From: Nocardia blacklockiae
GTDB taxonomy: Bacteria; Actinomycetota; Actinomycetes; Mycobacteriales; Mycobacteriaceae
DNA: 64,000 nt
Direction of reading: 5' to 3'
Assembly: GCF_015477355.1 (NCBI RefSeq)
Contig: NZ_JADLRJ010000009.1
Location: 1-64,000 of the forward strand
Shown here one piece after another: positions 31,337-40,180 of this stretch. The notes under the pieces are model-generated. The model ran no database searches, was not told the origin of the DNA, and worked only from the letters and a program-made list of their open reading frames with translations. The position numbers and the translations under genes were made by a program. The stretch's first letter is position 1, and each line of letters starts with the position of its first letter.

Positions 31337-33073
31337 TTACTGTCGGTGGGAAGGTCGTCTCGACGACTGCGGCGGAGTCGCCGGTGCGTCCGGCAGCCAC
31401 CCCGATCGGGTGGGCGGGCGCGCTTGTCTCGTATTCAAGGCCGGAGTCCGCGACAGCGCCACCACCATCCGGTGCAATGCCTTCTCCGGGCCGCTCGCCG
31501 CCCTGTCCGTCGACTCGACCGCGGCGAATGCCTCCGCCACTGCCCGCGCCGGAACGAAGACACCGTTGTCGAAGCAGCTGTCGCCCAGTTGCGCGCGCCA
31601 GCGCTTGTAGCCGCCGACCACCTGCGCCAGCGTCTCGCCCTGTGCGCCGTGCAACCGCAGGTATTCGGTGATCAGCGTGCGCTGGGCCGATCTGCGCGCG
31701 CGGAACCCGCCCGTGAGGTCGACGGCGGAACCCAGCTCTCGAAGGATCGTGGTGTACATCGGTCGCTGCGGGGGAGCGTCCGGTACGTGCCCGGGGCGCG
31801 AGCGGTCGGCCAGCAACCGAGGATTGGCGGCCGCGGCGCCGGCCAGCACGATCCACGGCGCCGCGGGCGCCGATTTCGTTGCTACGCGACGGTCTTCCAC
31901 GGTGGAGAGCGAACTCGTCACATCGCTGACCTCGATCCCCCGCAGGACCGCCGGATATCGGGCCAGCACGGTGTCGACGGCATCGGCGATGTCCTGGGCA
32001 GTGGGCACATCGATGCCCGCCGATTCGAACCCGACGATGCTCAGTCCGTGCCGCGCGGCCAGCTGCCGGACGATCTGCATCGCCTCGGCATCGGTCGGCC
32101 TGTTCGAACGCGGCAGAGTCGCTCGCTGTTTCGATCGTTTCGCGGGCTCGGGCCGCGTCGGCTTGTCCCGTTTTCCAGCGCCCGGCGGACGGGTGGGTGC
32201 CCGCGGTGGCGCCACTCGTGGCGGTGTTTCGTTCCCCGGGGTGGCCGGAGGCTTGGCCCACGGGGTGCTCGGCTTGTTCTGTGACAGCGGCCGATCCGCG
32301 GTCGGCTGGCCGGCGGGCGAGCGGGCGGCCTGTCCCGGCGGCGTGCTGGGTTGCTTTCCGGTCGGCGAGTTCACCGGTCGGCGCGCGGGGTCGCCGCCCG
32401 CGGGCGGTGCCCCGGAAGCGGCTTCCGGCGAACGATCGTCGGCCTGGCGGGCGGGAGACTCGCTGCCGGGAGTGTCGGTGCCGGGGGACTCGGAGCCGGG
32501 ATTATCCGTGCCGGACGGATCATTCGATCCGTCGGCCTGCGGGGACCGCTGGGGATCGGTGCCGGGGCTCGAACCGGTCTCGGACGCGGGCGGGCTCGAG
32601 GACTGCGGGCGCGGGTTTGGTACAGCGGCGGGACCGTCGGTCGCGATTGGTTGCCGGTCGGAATCACCAGTGGTGTAAGGGTTCTCGCTCGGCGCCGGTT
32701 GCTGGGCGGTATTCGCCGAAAGGTCCGGTGTCGGCGCAGCCGCGGAACTCCGGTCGAAGGGATTCACATCGCGAAGGTGGCGGCCGGCGTCGCGGTCCTG
32801 GTTCTCGAACTCGTCGGCCGATTCGAGCATCGCGGCACTCATCGAGCGCAGCTCCGCGACGAGGTCTTCGAGCCCTGCCAGGGCGTTCTCGGAGTCCGAT
32901 TCGTAGCTCTCGGCGAACGTCTCACCGAGTTCGTCGTCGCCCCAGCACCGGCCCTCGTCGGCGATGATCGCCTTCATCTCCTCCAGCATCTGCTGGGTCT
33001 CGTCGGCTTGCCGCGTCAGATCCGCTGCCGACGCGCGCAATTCGGCCGGGTCGACCGACAGCGAGTCGTTCAC
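31337..33073 (-). CDS. WXG100-type protein with Pro-rich stalk and a degenerate metallopeptidase-like C-terminus
   Basis: 578 aa. GTG 33073 has AGGAGG 5 nt upstream and begins the recognisable domain. Residues 1-105 form a helical hairpin with CWGDDELGETFAESY, a WXG variant. Residues about 110-345 are Pro/Ser/Asp-rich with repeated GTDxPGSESP and are probably disordered. Residues about 350-578 resemble the metallopeptidase module of giant A, but the HExxH is RELGS (coding 31727-31741, residue about 445) while the later AVAEAF segment is kept. It is therefore predicted to bind no catalytic zinc. First gene of the operon; possible export partner or regulator of the giant proteins. Confidence 0.8.
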   Translation of the reverse strand: MNDSLSVDPAELRASAADLTRQADETQQMLEEMKAIIADEGRCWGDDELGETFAESYESDSENALAGLEDLVAELRSMSAAMLESADEFENQDRDAGRHLRDVNPFDRSSAAAPTPDLSANTAQQPAPSENPYTTGDSDRQPIATDGPAAVPNPRPQSSSPPASETGSSPGTDPQRSPQADGSNDPSGTDNPGSESPGTDTPGSESPARQADDRSPEAASGAPPAGGDPARRPVNSPTGKQPSTPPGQAARSPAGQPTADRPLSQNKPSTPWAKPPATPGNETPPRVAPPRAPTRPPGAGKRDKPTRPEPAKRSKQRATLPRSNRPTDAEAMQIVRQLAARHGLSIVGFESAGIDVPTAQDIADAVDTVLARYPAVLRGIEVSDVTSSLSTVEDRRVATKSAPAAPWIVLAGAAAANPRLLADRSRPGHVPDAPPQRPMYTTILRELGSAVDLTGGFRARRSAQRTLITEYLRLHGAQGETLAQVVGGYKRWRAQLGDSCFDNGVFVPARAVAEAFAAVESTDRAASGPEKALHRMVVALSRTPALNTRQARPPTRSGWLPDAPATPPQSSRRPSHRQ

Positions 33074-33166
33074 ACAGCCTCCTCGGATCGTGCCGCGCGC
33101 GGCGAACCGTCGTGCACGGCGCCCACCGGATGGTTCGATTGTCGCCACCGCTGTCCACTCCTTTCA

Positions 33167-33180
33167 TCCCACCCATGGGA
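33167..33180. promoter_or_regulatory. Divergent intergenic region with short inverted repeat
   Basis: The 263 bp between the WXG100 operon (start 33073) and the ABC exporter (start 33337) must hold both promoters. The only clear symmetry I see is TCCCA-n4-TGGGA. No convincing -10/-35 pair can be named. Confidence 0.25.
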
Positions 33181-33336
33181 AGATCATTTCCGCGTGTATG
33201 TGCGCCGACGTGCCGAACGGCAGTTGTGCTCCGGTGGGCACACCCGCGGCCGAGGCGGAGTGCGAACCCGTCGGGGAGGCAGGGGACATGGCTACATTCA
33301 GCCGGCTGATCGTGGTCGGCCCGCAGGCGGACGTGG

Positions 33337-35106
33337 GTGACGATGTCTGACGACAGTGCCTCGCGGCAGGGCGATTCGTGGGTGCGCAGGGTGCGGTCTT
33401 TGCTGGGGCTGGTTGCGCCGCAGCGTAATTCGTTGCTGGGCGCGACGGCGCTGCTGCTTGTGGGCACCGGCTTGACACTGGTGCAGCCGCTGTTGGCCGG
33501 GCAGGTGGTGCGGGATGCGGTGTCGGGCAGGGCGATCGTGTGGTCGCTGGCGGCGCTGGTCGGCGCCTACCTGCTGTACGCCGTCACCGACACCTGCGGG
33601 AACTATCTGCTCGAGCGGTCCGGTGAATCGGTGCTGCTGTCCGTGCGCAGTCGCCTGGCGGGGCATCTGCTGCGGCTGAAAGTTCCCACCCTGGAGACGC
33701 TTCGGGTGGGTGATCTGATCTCGCGGGTGACGCTCGACTCGACGGTCGTCCGGAATGCGGTCGGCAGCAGCCTGATTCAGATACTCACGGGGGCGATCAC
33801 GCTCGTCGGCACCGTCGCGGTGATGATCTACCTCGACTGGCTGCTGTTCTCGATCGTCATCGTCACCGTCGGTGTCGCCGCCGGGGCGATGCTGCTGGTC
33901 ATGATGCGCATCGAGGTGGCGTCCACGCGTCTGCAGGAAAGCGTCGGCGCGCTGTCCGCGGATATCGAACGCGCGCTCACCGGCGTGCGGACGGTCAAGG
34001 TGAACAATGCCGAGGAGCGCGAACACGAGCGCCTGACCGAATCGGCGCAGCAGGCGTTCACCGCCGGTGTGCGCACCGCGCGGTTGAAAGCGCTGGGCAA
34101 TCCGGCAATGCACCTGGCGGTGACCGGTTCGTTCGTGGTCTCGCTGCTCGTCGGCGGCGTGCGGGTGGCGAATCACCAGATGGAGCTGGGCAGCCTGGTG
34201 TCGATGATGCTGCTGGCGATGAATCTGCTGATCCCCGTCGGCGATCTGTTCAACGGTTCCGTCGGGTTGCAGAAGGCCCTGGGCGCGCTCAGCCGCATCG
34301 AGTCGACGCTCGCCCTGCCGGCCGAGGAAACCGACGGCGGCGCAGCAAATCTCGCCGCGACGCCCGACAAGTCCGCGGCGAACGGACAGCACGCGCTCGA
34401 ATTCCGGGACGTGCGTTTCTCCTACGACGAACGCACAATTCTCGACGGCGTGACCTTCTCGGTTCCGCCGCGCGGCCACGTCGCGCTGGTCGGGCATTCG
34501 GGCGCCGGGAAGTCCACGGTGTTCTCGCTGGTGAGCCGGTTCTACAACCCGGACGGCGGCGACATCCTGCTGGGCGGCCACTCCTACGCCGAGCGCCCGC
34601 GCCGGGCCTGGCGCTCGGAGATCAGCCTGCTGGAACAGAACGCGCCCTTGCTGTTCGGCAGCCTGCGCGACAACCTGACCTACCGGCAGCCGGGCATCGG
34701 CGACGACGACCTGCACCGCGCGATCGAACTCGCCGGCCTCGCCGATCTCGTCGCCCGGCTGCCGCGCGGCCTCGACACCTCGGTCGGCGAGCACGGCGTC
34801 CTGCTCTCCGGCGGCGAGCGCCAGCGCGTGGCCCTCGCGCGGGCACTCATCCGCCGCCCCGTGCTCATGCTGCTCGACGAGCCCACCGCGATGCTCGACG
34901 CCGAGACCGAGCAGGCCCTGAACACGACCATCCGATCGGTGCGCGAGGAATGCGCCCTACTGGTCATCGCCCACCGCCTCACCACCATCCGCGAAGCCGA
35001 CACGGTCCTGTTCCTCAAAGACGGTCACATCGCCGACAGCGGCCCCCACGAAGAACTCCTCGCCCGCAACCCCGAATACCAGCAGCTCGTAGGCGCGAAA
35101 ACCTAA
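33337..35106 (+). CDS. ABC exporter, fused membrane and ATPase domains
   Basis: 589 aa from GTG 33337; ATG 33343 is equally possible. Six membrane segments in residues 20-320, then an ATPase with Walker A GHSGAGKST, signature LSGGERQRVALARAL, Walker B VLMLLDEPT and the H-loop histidine in VIAHRLTT. This is the half-size exporter type that dimerises (MsbA/LmrA/MDR-like). Transcribed away from the giant-protein operon. Substrate not predictable from sequence; export of a small molecule or lipid is typical. The next gene downstream is the initiator tRNA. Confidence 0.9.
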   Translation: MTMSDDSASRQGDSWVRRVRSLLGLVAPQRNSLLGATALLLVGTGLTLVQPLLAGQVVRDAVSGRAIVWSLAALVGAYLLYAVTDTCGNYLLERSGESVLLSVRSRLAGHLLRLKVPTLETLRVGDLISRVTLDSTVVRNAVGSSLIQILTGAITLVGTVAVMIYLDWLLFSIVIVTVGVAAGAMLLVMMRIEVASTRLQESVGALSADIERALTGVRTVKVNNAEEREHERLTESAQQAFTAGVRTARLKALGNPAMHLAVTGSFVVSLLVGGVRVANHQMELGSLVSMMLLAMNLLIPVGDLFNGSVGLQKALGALSRIESTLALPAEETDGGAANLAATPDKSAANGQHALEFRDVRFSYDERTILDGVTFSVPPRGHVALVGHSGAGKSTVFSLVSRFYNPDGGDILLGGHSYAERPRRAWRSEISLLEQNAPLLFGSLRDNLTYRQPGIGDDDLHRAIELAGLADLVARLPRGLDTSVGEHGVLLSGGERQRVALARALIRRPVLMLLDEPTAMLDAETEQALNTTIRSVREECALLVIAHRLTTIREADTVLFLKDGHIADSGPHEELLARNPEYQQLVGAKT

Positions 35107-35174
35107 CCGTTTCCCCCTCTGTCCTGCCGTTTTGGGGTGTGAGCCCCCACCCGTGTAGGGTCATAACTACCCGA

Positions 35175-35248
35175 CGCGGGGTGGAGCAGCTCGGTAGCTC
35201 GCTGGGCTCATAACCCAGAGGTCGCAGGTTCAAATCCTGTCCCCGCTA
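35175..35248 (+). tRNA. Initiator tRNA-fMet (CAT)
   Basis: 74 nt without encoded CCA. The anticodon CAT is at 35209-35211 in a stem with three G-C pairs (CTGGG/CCCAG), and the first acceptor base pair is mismatched (C1-T72); both are initiator hallmarks. GTTCAAATC forms the T loop. The 3' half doubles as attL of a genomic island. Confidence 0.95.
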
Positions 35249-35250
35249 CT
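35205..35250 (+). repeat. attL: 46-bp direct repeat overlapping the tRNA-fMet 3' half
   Basis: Identical to 40085-40130 except for one base (AACCC here, AATCC there). Identity stops abruptly at GGCTCA on the 5' side. It lies inside an intact tRNA, the usual integration outcome. Confidence 0.85.
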
Positions 35251-35257
35251 AGGGGAA

Positions 35258-35290
35258 ACGGCCCGGAACCTACTGGTTCCGGGCCGTTTT
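35258..35290 (+). terminator. Rho-independent terminator of tRNA-fMet
   Basis: 13-bp stem (35258-35270 with 35275-35287), 4-nt loop TACT, then TTTT. Only 9 nt beyond the tRNA. A near copy lies after attR. Confidence 0.9.
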
Positions 35291-35299
35291 CGTGTTGAT

Positions 35300-35319
35300 T
35301 TGGCATCACGTTGGCATCA
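35300..35319. repeat. Arm-type direct repeats, left end of island
   Basis: TTGGCATCA occurs at 35300-35308 and 35311-35319, 11 bp apart. The same element, TTGGCATCACG, recurs at the other island end. One helical turn of spacing and placement near att are typical of arm-type sites for tyrosine integrases. The remaining bases up to 35540 hold no gene I can support. Confidence 0.6.
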
Positions 35320-35540
35320 TTAGCCGAACTAAATATCACCTGTGCCGTGGTGTCCTTGTCGTCCCGGCCCGGTTATGCGCGTGACAGCGCGGACGGGGGA
35401 CCTTCGTCCGGGGCAGAGCTTCAACGGTCGCGGCTGGTGCCAAGTTGCTGCCTCGGGCAAGGGCCACACCGAGACAACTCGGCAGACTGCCGGGTCAGTT
35501 CTCAGTAGTTCGATGACAAGCTGTTGCCGCGGAACTGCGC

Positions 35541-38500
35541 CTATTTTTTGATGTTGTCGAGGAGTCGTTGGACCGCTCCGCGTTTGGTGCTCCTACTCTT
35601 GGCTGGCAGAAGGTTCTGCGTGACGAGCGCATTGCGGAGAGCGCTTGGGAACGTGCCAGCTTGATCGTAGGCGCGGAACTGCTGTCGCAATCTCTCCTTA
35701 TACCCGTGGGCCACACCGGCGTGGCCAATGATCTGCGCGGCGAGCTTGGCATCACCTTTGCACTCGCGGTTGAGCAACTGTAGCGCCAGCTCATTCGCCG
35801 CGGCAGCGGCAGTTGCATCGACCGGTACGGACAGAATGTGTTCGACGGCTCGGTCGCGTTCGGCCTGACGGTTCTCGACAGCTACTCGGTGGGAAATGAA
35901 CTGGACAGCTTCGACACCGACTCCGGCTTGCCCGATGGCCTTCGATATGTCACCCGGAACTCCGTCTCCTCGTGTGCGCACCCAAAGCTCGGTGCGGTGT
36001 TGCGGCGACAGGGATGCGCAGTAGCTGCGCAGTTCCTGGTCCGGGAAGTAGGATGTCAGCTTGGAAATGACGATGGCTACGGCGGTGTGGGCAGGTGAGG
36101 TGGCCATCCATTCTTTGGTAAGCCGCTGGTGGTCTGCACCGGTGGCGTCCAGGCTTGTTATGCGCTCGGCGGGGAGCGGTGACTCGCCGGCTTGTTGGTT
36201 CAGCGCCAGATAGATTCGGGCGTGCTCGATGACATTGGGTTGTGCGGCGTTGGGCTCGCCGAGTTCGTCCAGGACATGGTTCGCGACCGTGGGCTGCAGG
36301 GTGGGGACAAGCTGCAGGACTTGGTCCGCGACGCCGGTCGAGTAGTCGTTCGCAGTGAGCGCCGCGCTGATGTCGTGAACCTGGATGTCGTGAGCGGACT
36401 GGTCCTGCGTAGCGAGGACGTTCAGCGCGGCGTAGTAGTGCTGGCGGCGTGCGAGTGTGTCGGGTCCGGACCATTGAAGCGTTTTCAGTTCGGTTGCCGC
36501 GTCGGCGACGATGTCAGCCGCATCGTTCTCTGAGATACACGCGACGACGGACGCGATTACCGTGACGATGTTCGTCGTTTCGCTGGCCGGTTCGGCCACG
36601 ATCACAGCAAGCAGAGTTGTGACGGCGTCACGAGCGACCGGATCAGGCTGCGCAGGCGAGAGAAGCAGAAATTCTCCCCAGAAGTCGATGTCTTCGACGA
36701 AGCCGCGGTGAAGACCTAGCAGGGCATGGCACTGTCGTGCGGTCGGGTCGGTAAGTGCTGGGAGGATCCGATCTGCGGAACGGCGGATGGTGCTGTGCAG
36801 TCGGTGATCTTCGCATTCGAGTTGTTGGACTGCGAGCAGGACTTCGGACATCAGCCGTACGTTGGGTTCACTACGTGAACAGACCGCTTCGAGCATCGCG
36901 GCGACCCCATTGACGAGTGCGTCGACCGATGCCGGGTCGTGAGCCGGCGTCTGTTGCGGGGTCGTTGTACTGGCGGTCGTAGCTGTTGGCGGCTCTGCGG
37001 GTGTGTCCAGCTCGCTCCAGTACTCGACCACAACCGGGCTCGCGGCGTGCCAGAGGGCGGTGGCGTGAATAGAGGGCAGGTCTGCCAGCCCATCGAGCAG
37101 TGGCTGGGCATCGATGGGATAGACGCGTGCGACCTGTGAGAGCAGCCGTTCTCGGTGTTTGTCGTTGGTCAGATGGGCGAGCGCTGGCATGACCTGGGCA
37201 AGTTGTTCGGGGTCCGCTTCATCGAGCAGAGCTATGAGTTTGTCCAGCACCTGGGTGTCGTCGGCGGTGGCGGCGATGAGCACCGCGCCTGGCAGCATAT
37301 GTGGTGTCCAACCTGGGTCAGCTGTCAACACCGCGATGCTCGGCGCGAGCTGTGCTGCGATGGGCGTGAGCTCCTCGCCGCCGAGCAGCGTCGCCAACCG
37401 GCATACCGATTCGACGAGAAACGCTTTGGCGGGACCGAATTCGGCATCGGAATGCTGCGCCATGAGGGTCGCGGCGATTCGGAGGACAGCAGGGGTCTGG
37501 TCTGCGAAGGCAGCGACAGTGTCCTGCGGCGGTGTCTCGCCTGCGAAATCGATGATGTGACCGAGCTGGGGATCGAAAATGCCTTGTTCGGCGCCGGCAC
37601 CTTTGAGATAGAGCAGTTCTGGGCGTGGGTCGTCAACGCCGATCGCGGCAGTCTTGCGAAGGTACGCCCAGAGTTCCAGATTGAGCCGCTGCTCCGCACG
37701 CCGTGCGACGTTTGCGCCGCTGTCGTGAGCCTCCGATGCGGTCCCCAGAAGCGGGCCGGCTGGACTGTGTGGTTCAGCCTGGCCCAACGGGGGTGCCGGT
37801 CTCGATTCCTGGACCCTGTAGCGCTGCAGGACTTTCTGCACGGTATCGGGAACATCCTGCGGTGGGGCCAGCAGCATTGAGCACAGCCGTGGCACTGTGA
37901 GAAGATCAGCGGCGACGGCAGGGAACTCTGTCTGCAGAGCCGTGAGTTTCGCGATTTCGGTGGCCTGCGCGAGGTGGTCGATACTGCGCGCTTGCGCGAC
38001 ACGCATGTTGGTAGCGAAGGCGTTCAGGAGGACCTTGACCCGGCGTGGGCTACGAACATGCGCGGGAATCAAGGTATAGATCACCTGGTCGAACGCGCGA
38101 TCCCGTTCGTTGACTGCCCGCAGTTCGGCCCAGATGCCGTCGTGGTTGTACACCAGATCTCGGGCGAACCTGCCCAAGGCTTGCGGCCGCAGCGGTGGCA
38201 ATGCGAGTTGATGCTGAAAGATCTTGTCCAGGAAAGCTCCTGGGGTGGCGTAGTACGGTTCATGCTCTCTAAGAGGCTTGGCCTGTGGAACCTTTTGTAG
38301 TGCTTGGACCAAAACTTCACGGTCGGCAGCGACGATGAAGACGCAACCGTCGTGATCGAGGAAAGTCTTGAGATCGATCAGTGTGGACACGACATCTTCG
38401 GGGGAGCATCGATCGAGTTCGTCGATGAACACGACCAAACGGCCCTTGCGGCCGGTCGCTTTGCGCACCAGCTTCTCGAAAGCGATCGCGAATTCGTCGT

Positions 38501-39143
38501 CATCGGTCGGCGCCGGCGTACTGATCTTGATGTTTGCGGATTCGAGTGCTTTGGGGCCGACCAGCAGCGCGATGAGCGCAAGCGAGAACACCGTCCCGGC
38601 GGGGACGAGATTGCTTACAAGCGCGTCACGCCGGGAGACGTCGGCGGCGTATACAGTGGCAGCGGCCATGAGTAGCCCCCAGATCAGGGCGAAAGCGGCT
38701 GCCGCGGCGACTCCCGCGAAGAGGTTGCCGCGGCTGCGCCACAGCCAACCCGGCAAGTCGAAGTGGTTGGTCTCTTGTTGGTTGTGCAGATCGATGCGAA
38801 GTTCGTGCTGGTCGATTTGCAAGCTGTGGGCTGCGCTGGTTATGAAGTTGCGTTTGAGCGCCTTGCCGCCGTACTTCCATGCGTCGTAACGGATTACCCT
38901 AGTTGAGTGGCTACGGCTCTCGACAGCGTGTTTCTTCGTGGCGAAGACACTGGACTTGCCCGAGCCGTATGCCCCGAACAGCGCGACATTGACCGGCGGC
39001 ACCGCTACGCACACCAGCTCTGCTATGCGATGAGCGATCGCACGGTGATCGAAGGCATCCGGGTCGTCGACCTCGAGCGCCGCGTCGGTGACTAAGTCGC
39101 CATCCCGCAGAAATGGCCCACCGATACGCTCGTCCATAGCCAT
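35541..39143 (-). CDS. KAP-family P-loop NTPase
   Basis: 1200 aa. ATG 39143 is preceded by GGAGGA. Walker A GAYGSGKSS is at residues 57-65, followed by VIRYDAWKYGG. A hydrophobic region with two membrane segments (about residues 118-185) is inserted between Walker A and Walker B, a diagnostic KAP feature. Walker B VVFIDELDRCSPEDVV is at about 236, with a sensor-like CVFIVAADREVL. The remaining about 800 residues are helical repeats, probably a target-recognition solenoid. KAP NTPases are membrane-anchored, often on mobile elements, and several are tied to phage exclusion. Lower GC than its neighbours and its place in an island fit a defence role, which remains inferred. Confidence 0.85.
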   Translation of the reverse strand: MAMDERIGGPFLRDGDLVTDAALEVDDPDAFDHRAIAHRIAELVCVAVPPVNVALFGAYGSGKSSVFATKKHAVESRSHSTRVIRYDAWKYGGKALKRNFITSAAHSLQIDQHELRIDLHNQQETNHFDLPGWLWRSRGNLFAGVAAAAAFALIWGLLMAAATVYAADVSRRDALVSNLVPAGTVFSLALIALLVGPKALESANIKISTPAPTDDDEFAIAFEKLVRKATGRKGRLVVFIDELDRCSPEDVVSTLIDLKTFLDHDGCVFIVAADREVLVQALQKVPQAKPLREHEPYYATPGAFLDKIFQHQLALPPLRPQALGRFARDLVYNHDGIWAELRAVNERDRAFDQVIYTLIPAHVRSPRRVKVLLNAFATNMRVAQARSIDHLAQATEIAKLTALQTEFPAVAADLLTVPRLCSMLLAPPQDVPDTVQKVLQRYRVQESRPAPPLGQAEPHSPAGPLLGTASEAHDSGANVARRAEQRLNLELWAYLRKTAAIGVDDPRPELLYLKGAGAEQGIFDPQLGHIIDFAGETPPQDTVAAFADQTPAVLRIAATLMAQHSDAEFGPAKAFLVESVCRLATLLGGEELTPIAAQLAPSIAVLTADPGWTPHMLPGAVLIAATADDTQVLDKLIALLDEADPEQLAQVMPALAHLTNDKHRERLLSQVARVYPIDAQPLLDGLADLPSIHATALWHAASPVVVEYWSELDTPAEPPTATTASTTTPQQTPAHDPASVDALVNGVAAMLEAVCSRSEPNVRLMSEVLLAVQQLECEDHRLHSTIRRSADRILPALTDPTARQCHALLGLHRGFVEDIDFWGEFLLLSPAQPDPVARDAVTTLLAVIVAEPASETTNIVTVIASVVACISENDAADIVADAATELKTLQWSGPDTLARRQHYYAALNVLATQDQSAHDIQVHDISAALTANDYSTGVADQVLQLVPTLQPTVANHVLDELGEPNAAQPNVIEHARIYLALNQQAGESPLPAERITSLDATGADHQRLTKEWMATSPAHTAVAIVISKLTSYFPDQELRSYCASLSPQHRTELWVRTRGDGVPGDISKAIGQAGVGVEAVQFISHRVAVENRQAERDRAVEHILSVPVDATAAAAANELALQLLNRECKGDAKLAAQIIGHAGVAHGYKERLRQQFRAYDQAGTFPSALRNALVTQNLLPAKSRSTKRGAVQRLLDNIKK

Positions 39144-39222
39144 CGCGTCCTCCACCGCGCTGTGGGCCCCTCCCTCGGATTGGATGCAGAAGGGACTACA
39201 CACCCATCGCTGCCGAAGAGGG

Positions 39223-39234
39223 GGTGTTAACACC
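39223..39234. promoter_or_regulatory. Perfect 12-bp palindrome GGTGTTAACACC
   Basis: Lies 80 bp upstream of the KAP start, in the most AT-rich stretch nearby. Candidate operator; no regulator gene is in the island. Confidence 0.35.
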
Positions 39235-39333
39235 GAAGGTGCTCGACACATCCTCAGGCTTACGGCGAGCGATTACCGGCTTTGCGGGACGTCGGTGACG
39301 GACGTAGCCTTCTTGCCGAGGCCGTTTCGCTGA

Positions 39334-39576
39334 CCAGATGAGGTTGACGAGACGTGGGAGCCCCAGCGTACACGGGGCTCGGGTCTGGGGTCCTACGGCT
39401 GGATCCTTCGACATGCGTTCCTCATTGGTTGGATCGGAAGCTCCTGGGACGGCCGCACCAGCTACCCGGCACCCGTCCACCTCGCGGCAAAGATGGACAA
39501 AGACCACCCTGACTATCGCCGCACCGTCGATCCCGACGAGGAGATCGAACTCGACGAACTCAAAGACGTCACCTGA
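39334..39576 (+). pseudogene. 81-codon coding remnant without a start
   Basis: Frame opens right after TGA 39331 and ends at TGA 39574. It includes SYGWILRHAFLIGWIGSSW and ends in a Glu/Asp-rich tail (DPDEEIELDELKDVT). Third codon positions are mostly G or C, unlike the other frames. There is no ATG or GTG with a ribosome binding site at the front, so it looks like the 3' end of a gene lost by deletion. No family recognised. From 39577 to 39939 I see nothing supportable. Confidence 0.35.
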
Positions 39577-39940
39577 CCGCGGGCACACACCGAGCTATTG
39601 CCTGTGAAGTACCGGTTGCCAGTGGCATTAGGTTCAACCAGCCCAGGGTCATCACCCGTCGTGCGACGACAGTGACACTGTGGAAGAGGAGCCTGCGTCA
39701 CGCTTCGGCGGGGCCAGGAGGGGGTCCCGAGGGCCGTGGTTGTTCGCAACACGTGCAAACATCGGCCGGTTTCCGGCGATGTGGATGGATCCCAGGACAT
39801 CAAACCGCGCGGTGATGCACCAAGAACTGCGGTGCGCGTCTCCGGCGCGGGCTGTCGCGACGCTGAAGACGACTAGCGGCCGACCACAGGATGGTCGGTC
39901 AGCGCCGCGACCGACGAAACTAGTGGTCATCGCAGGGGGT

Positions 39941-39963
39941 TTGGCACCAAATTTGGCATCACG
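39941..39963. repeat. Arm-type direct repeats, right end of island
   Basis: TTGGCACCA at 39941-39949 and TTGGCATCACG at 39953-39963. The second matches the left-end element over 11 bases. Confidence 0.6.
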
Positions 39964-40084
39964 ACAGAACGCGACCCCTCGATACGGGTGGGACAACGCG
40001 GACGCTGCGGACGACCGGAACCTTGTTGACCTGCGCAGACAGGATGCCGTGATAGGCGGCGACATGTGGGGACTGTTTCTCGTT

Positions 40085-40130
40085 GGCTCATAATCCAGAG
40101 GTCGCAGGTTCAAATCCTGTCCCCGCTACT
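40085..40130 (+). repeat. attR: 46-bp repeat of tRNA-fMet 3' half
   Basis: Partial tRNA copy without the 5' half, so not a functional tRNA. It marks the right boundary of the island and differs from attL at one base. Confidence 0.85.
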
Positions 40131-40136
40131 AACGGA

Positions 40137-40170
40137 ACGGCCCCGGAACCACTGGTTCCGGGGCCGTTTT
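40137..40170 (+). terminator. Second tRNA-type terminator after attR
   Basis: 14-bp stem (40137-40150 with 40154-40167), loop ACT, then TTTT. Closely similar to 35258-35290, so the similarity between island ends reaches beyond the 46-bp repeat. It may also stop transcription of the convergent RDD gene. Confidence 0.85.
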
Positions 40171-40180
40171 CGATACTCGG

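Noticed and set aside
39252-39588. 130-codon minus-strand frame in the island
   Set aside because: It is antisense to the GC3-biased remnant at 39334-39576 and its residues look like a reverse translation of that acidic tail.
39577-40084. Integrase gene or remnant near attR
   Set aside because: No tyrosine recombinase R-HxxR-Y motif could be found in any frame; only arm-type repeats remain.
40085-40130. Second tRNA-fMet gene
   Set aside because: Only the 3' half is present; no D-arm or 5' acceptor strand upstream.
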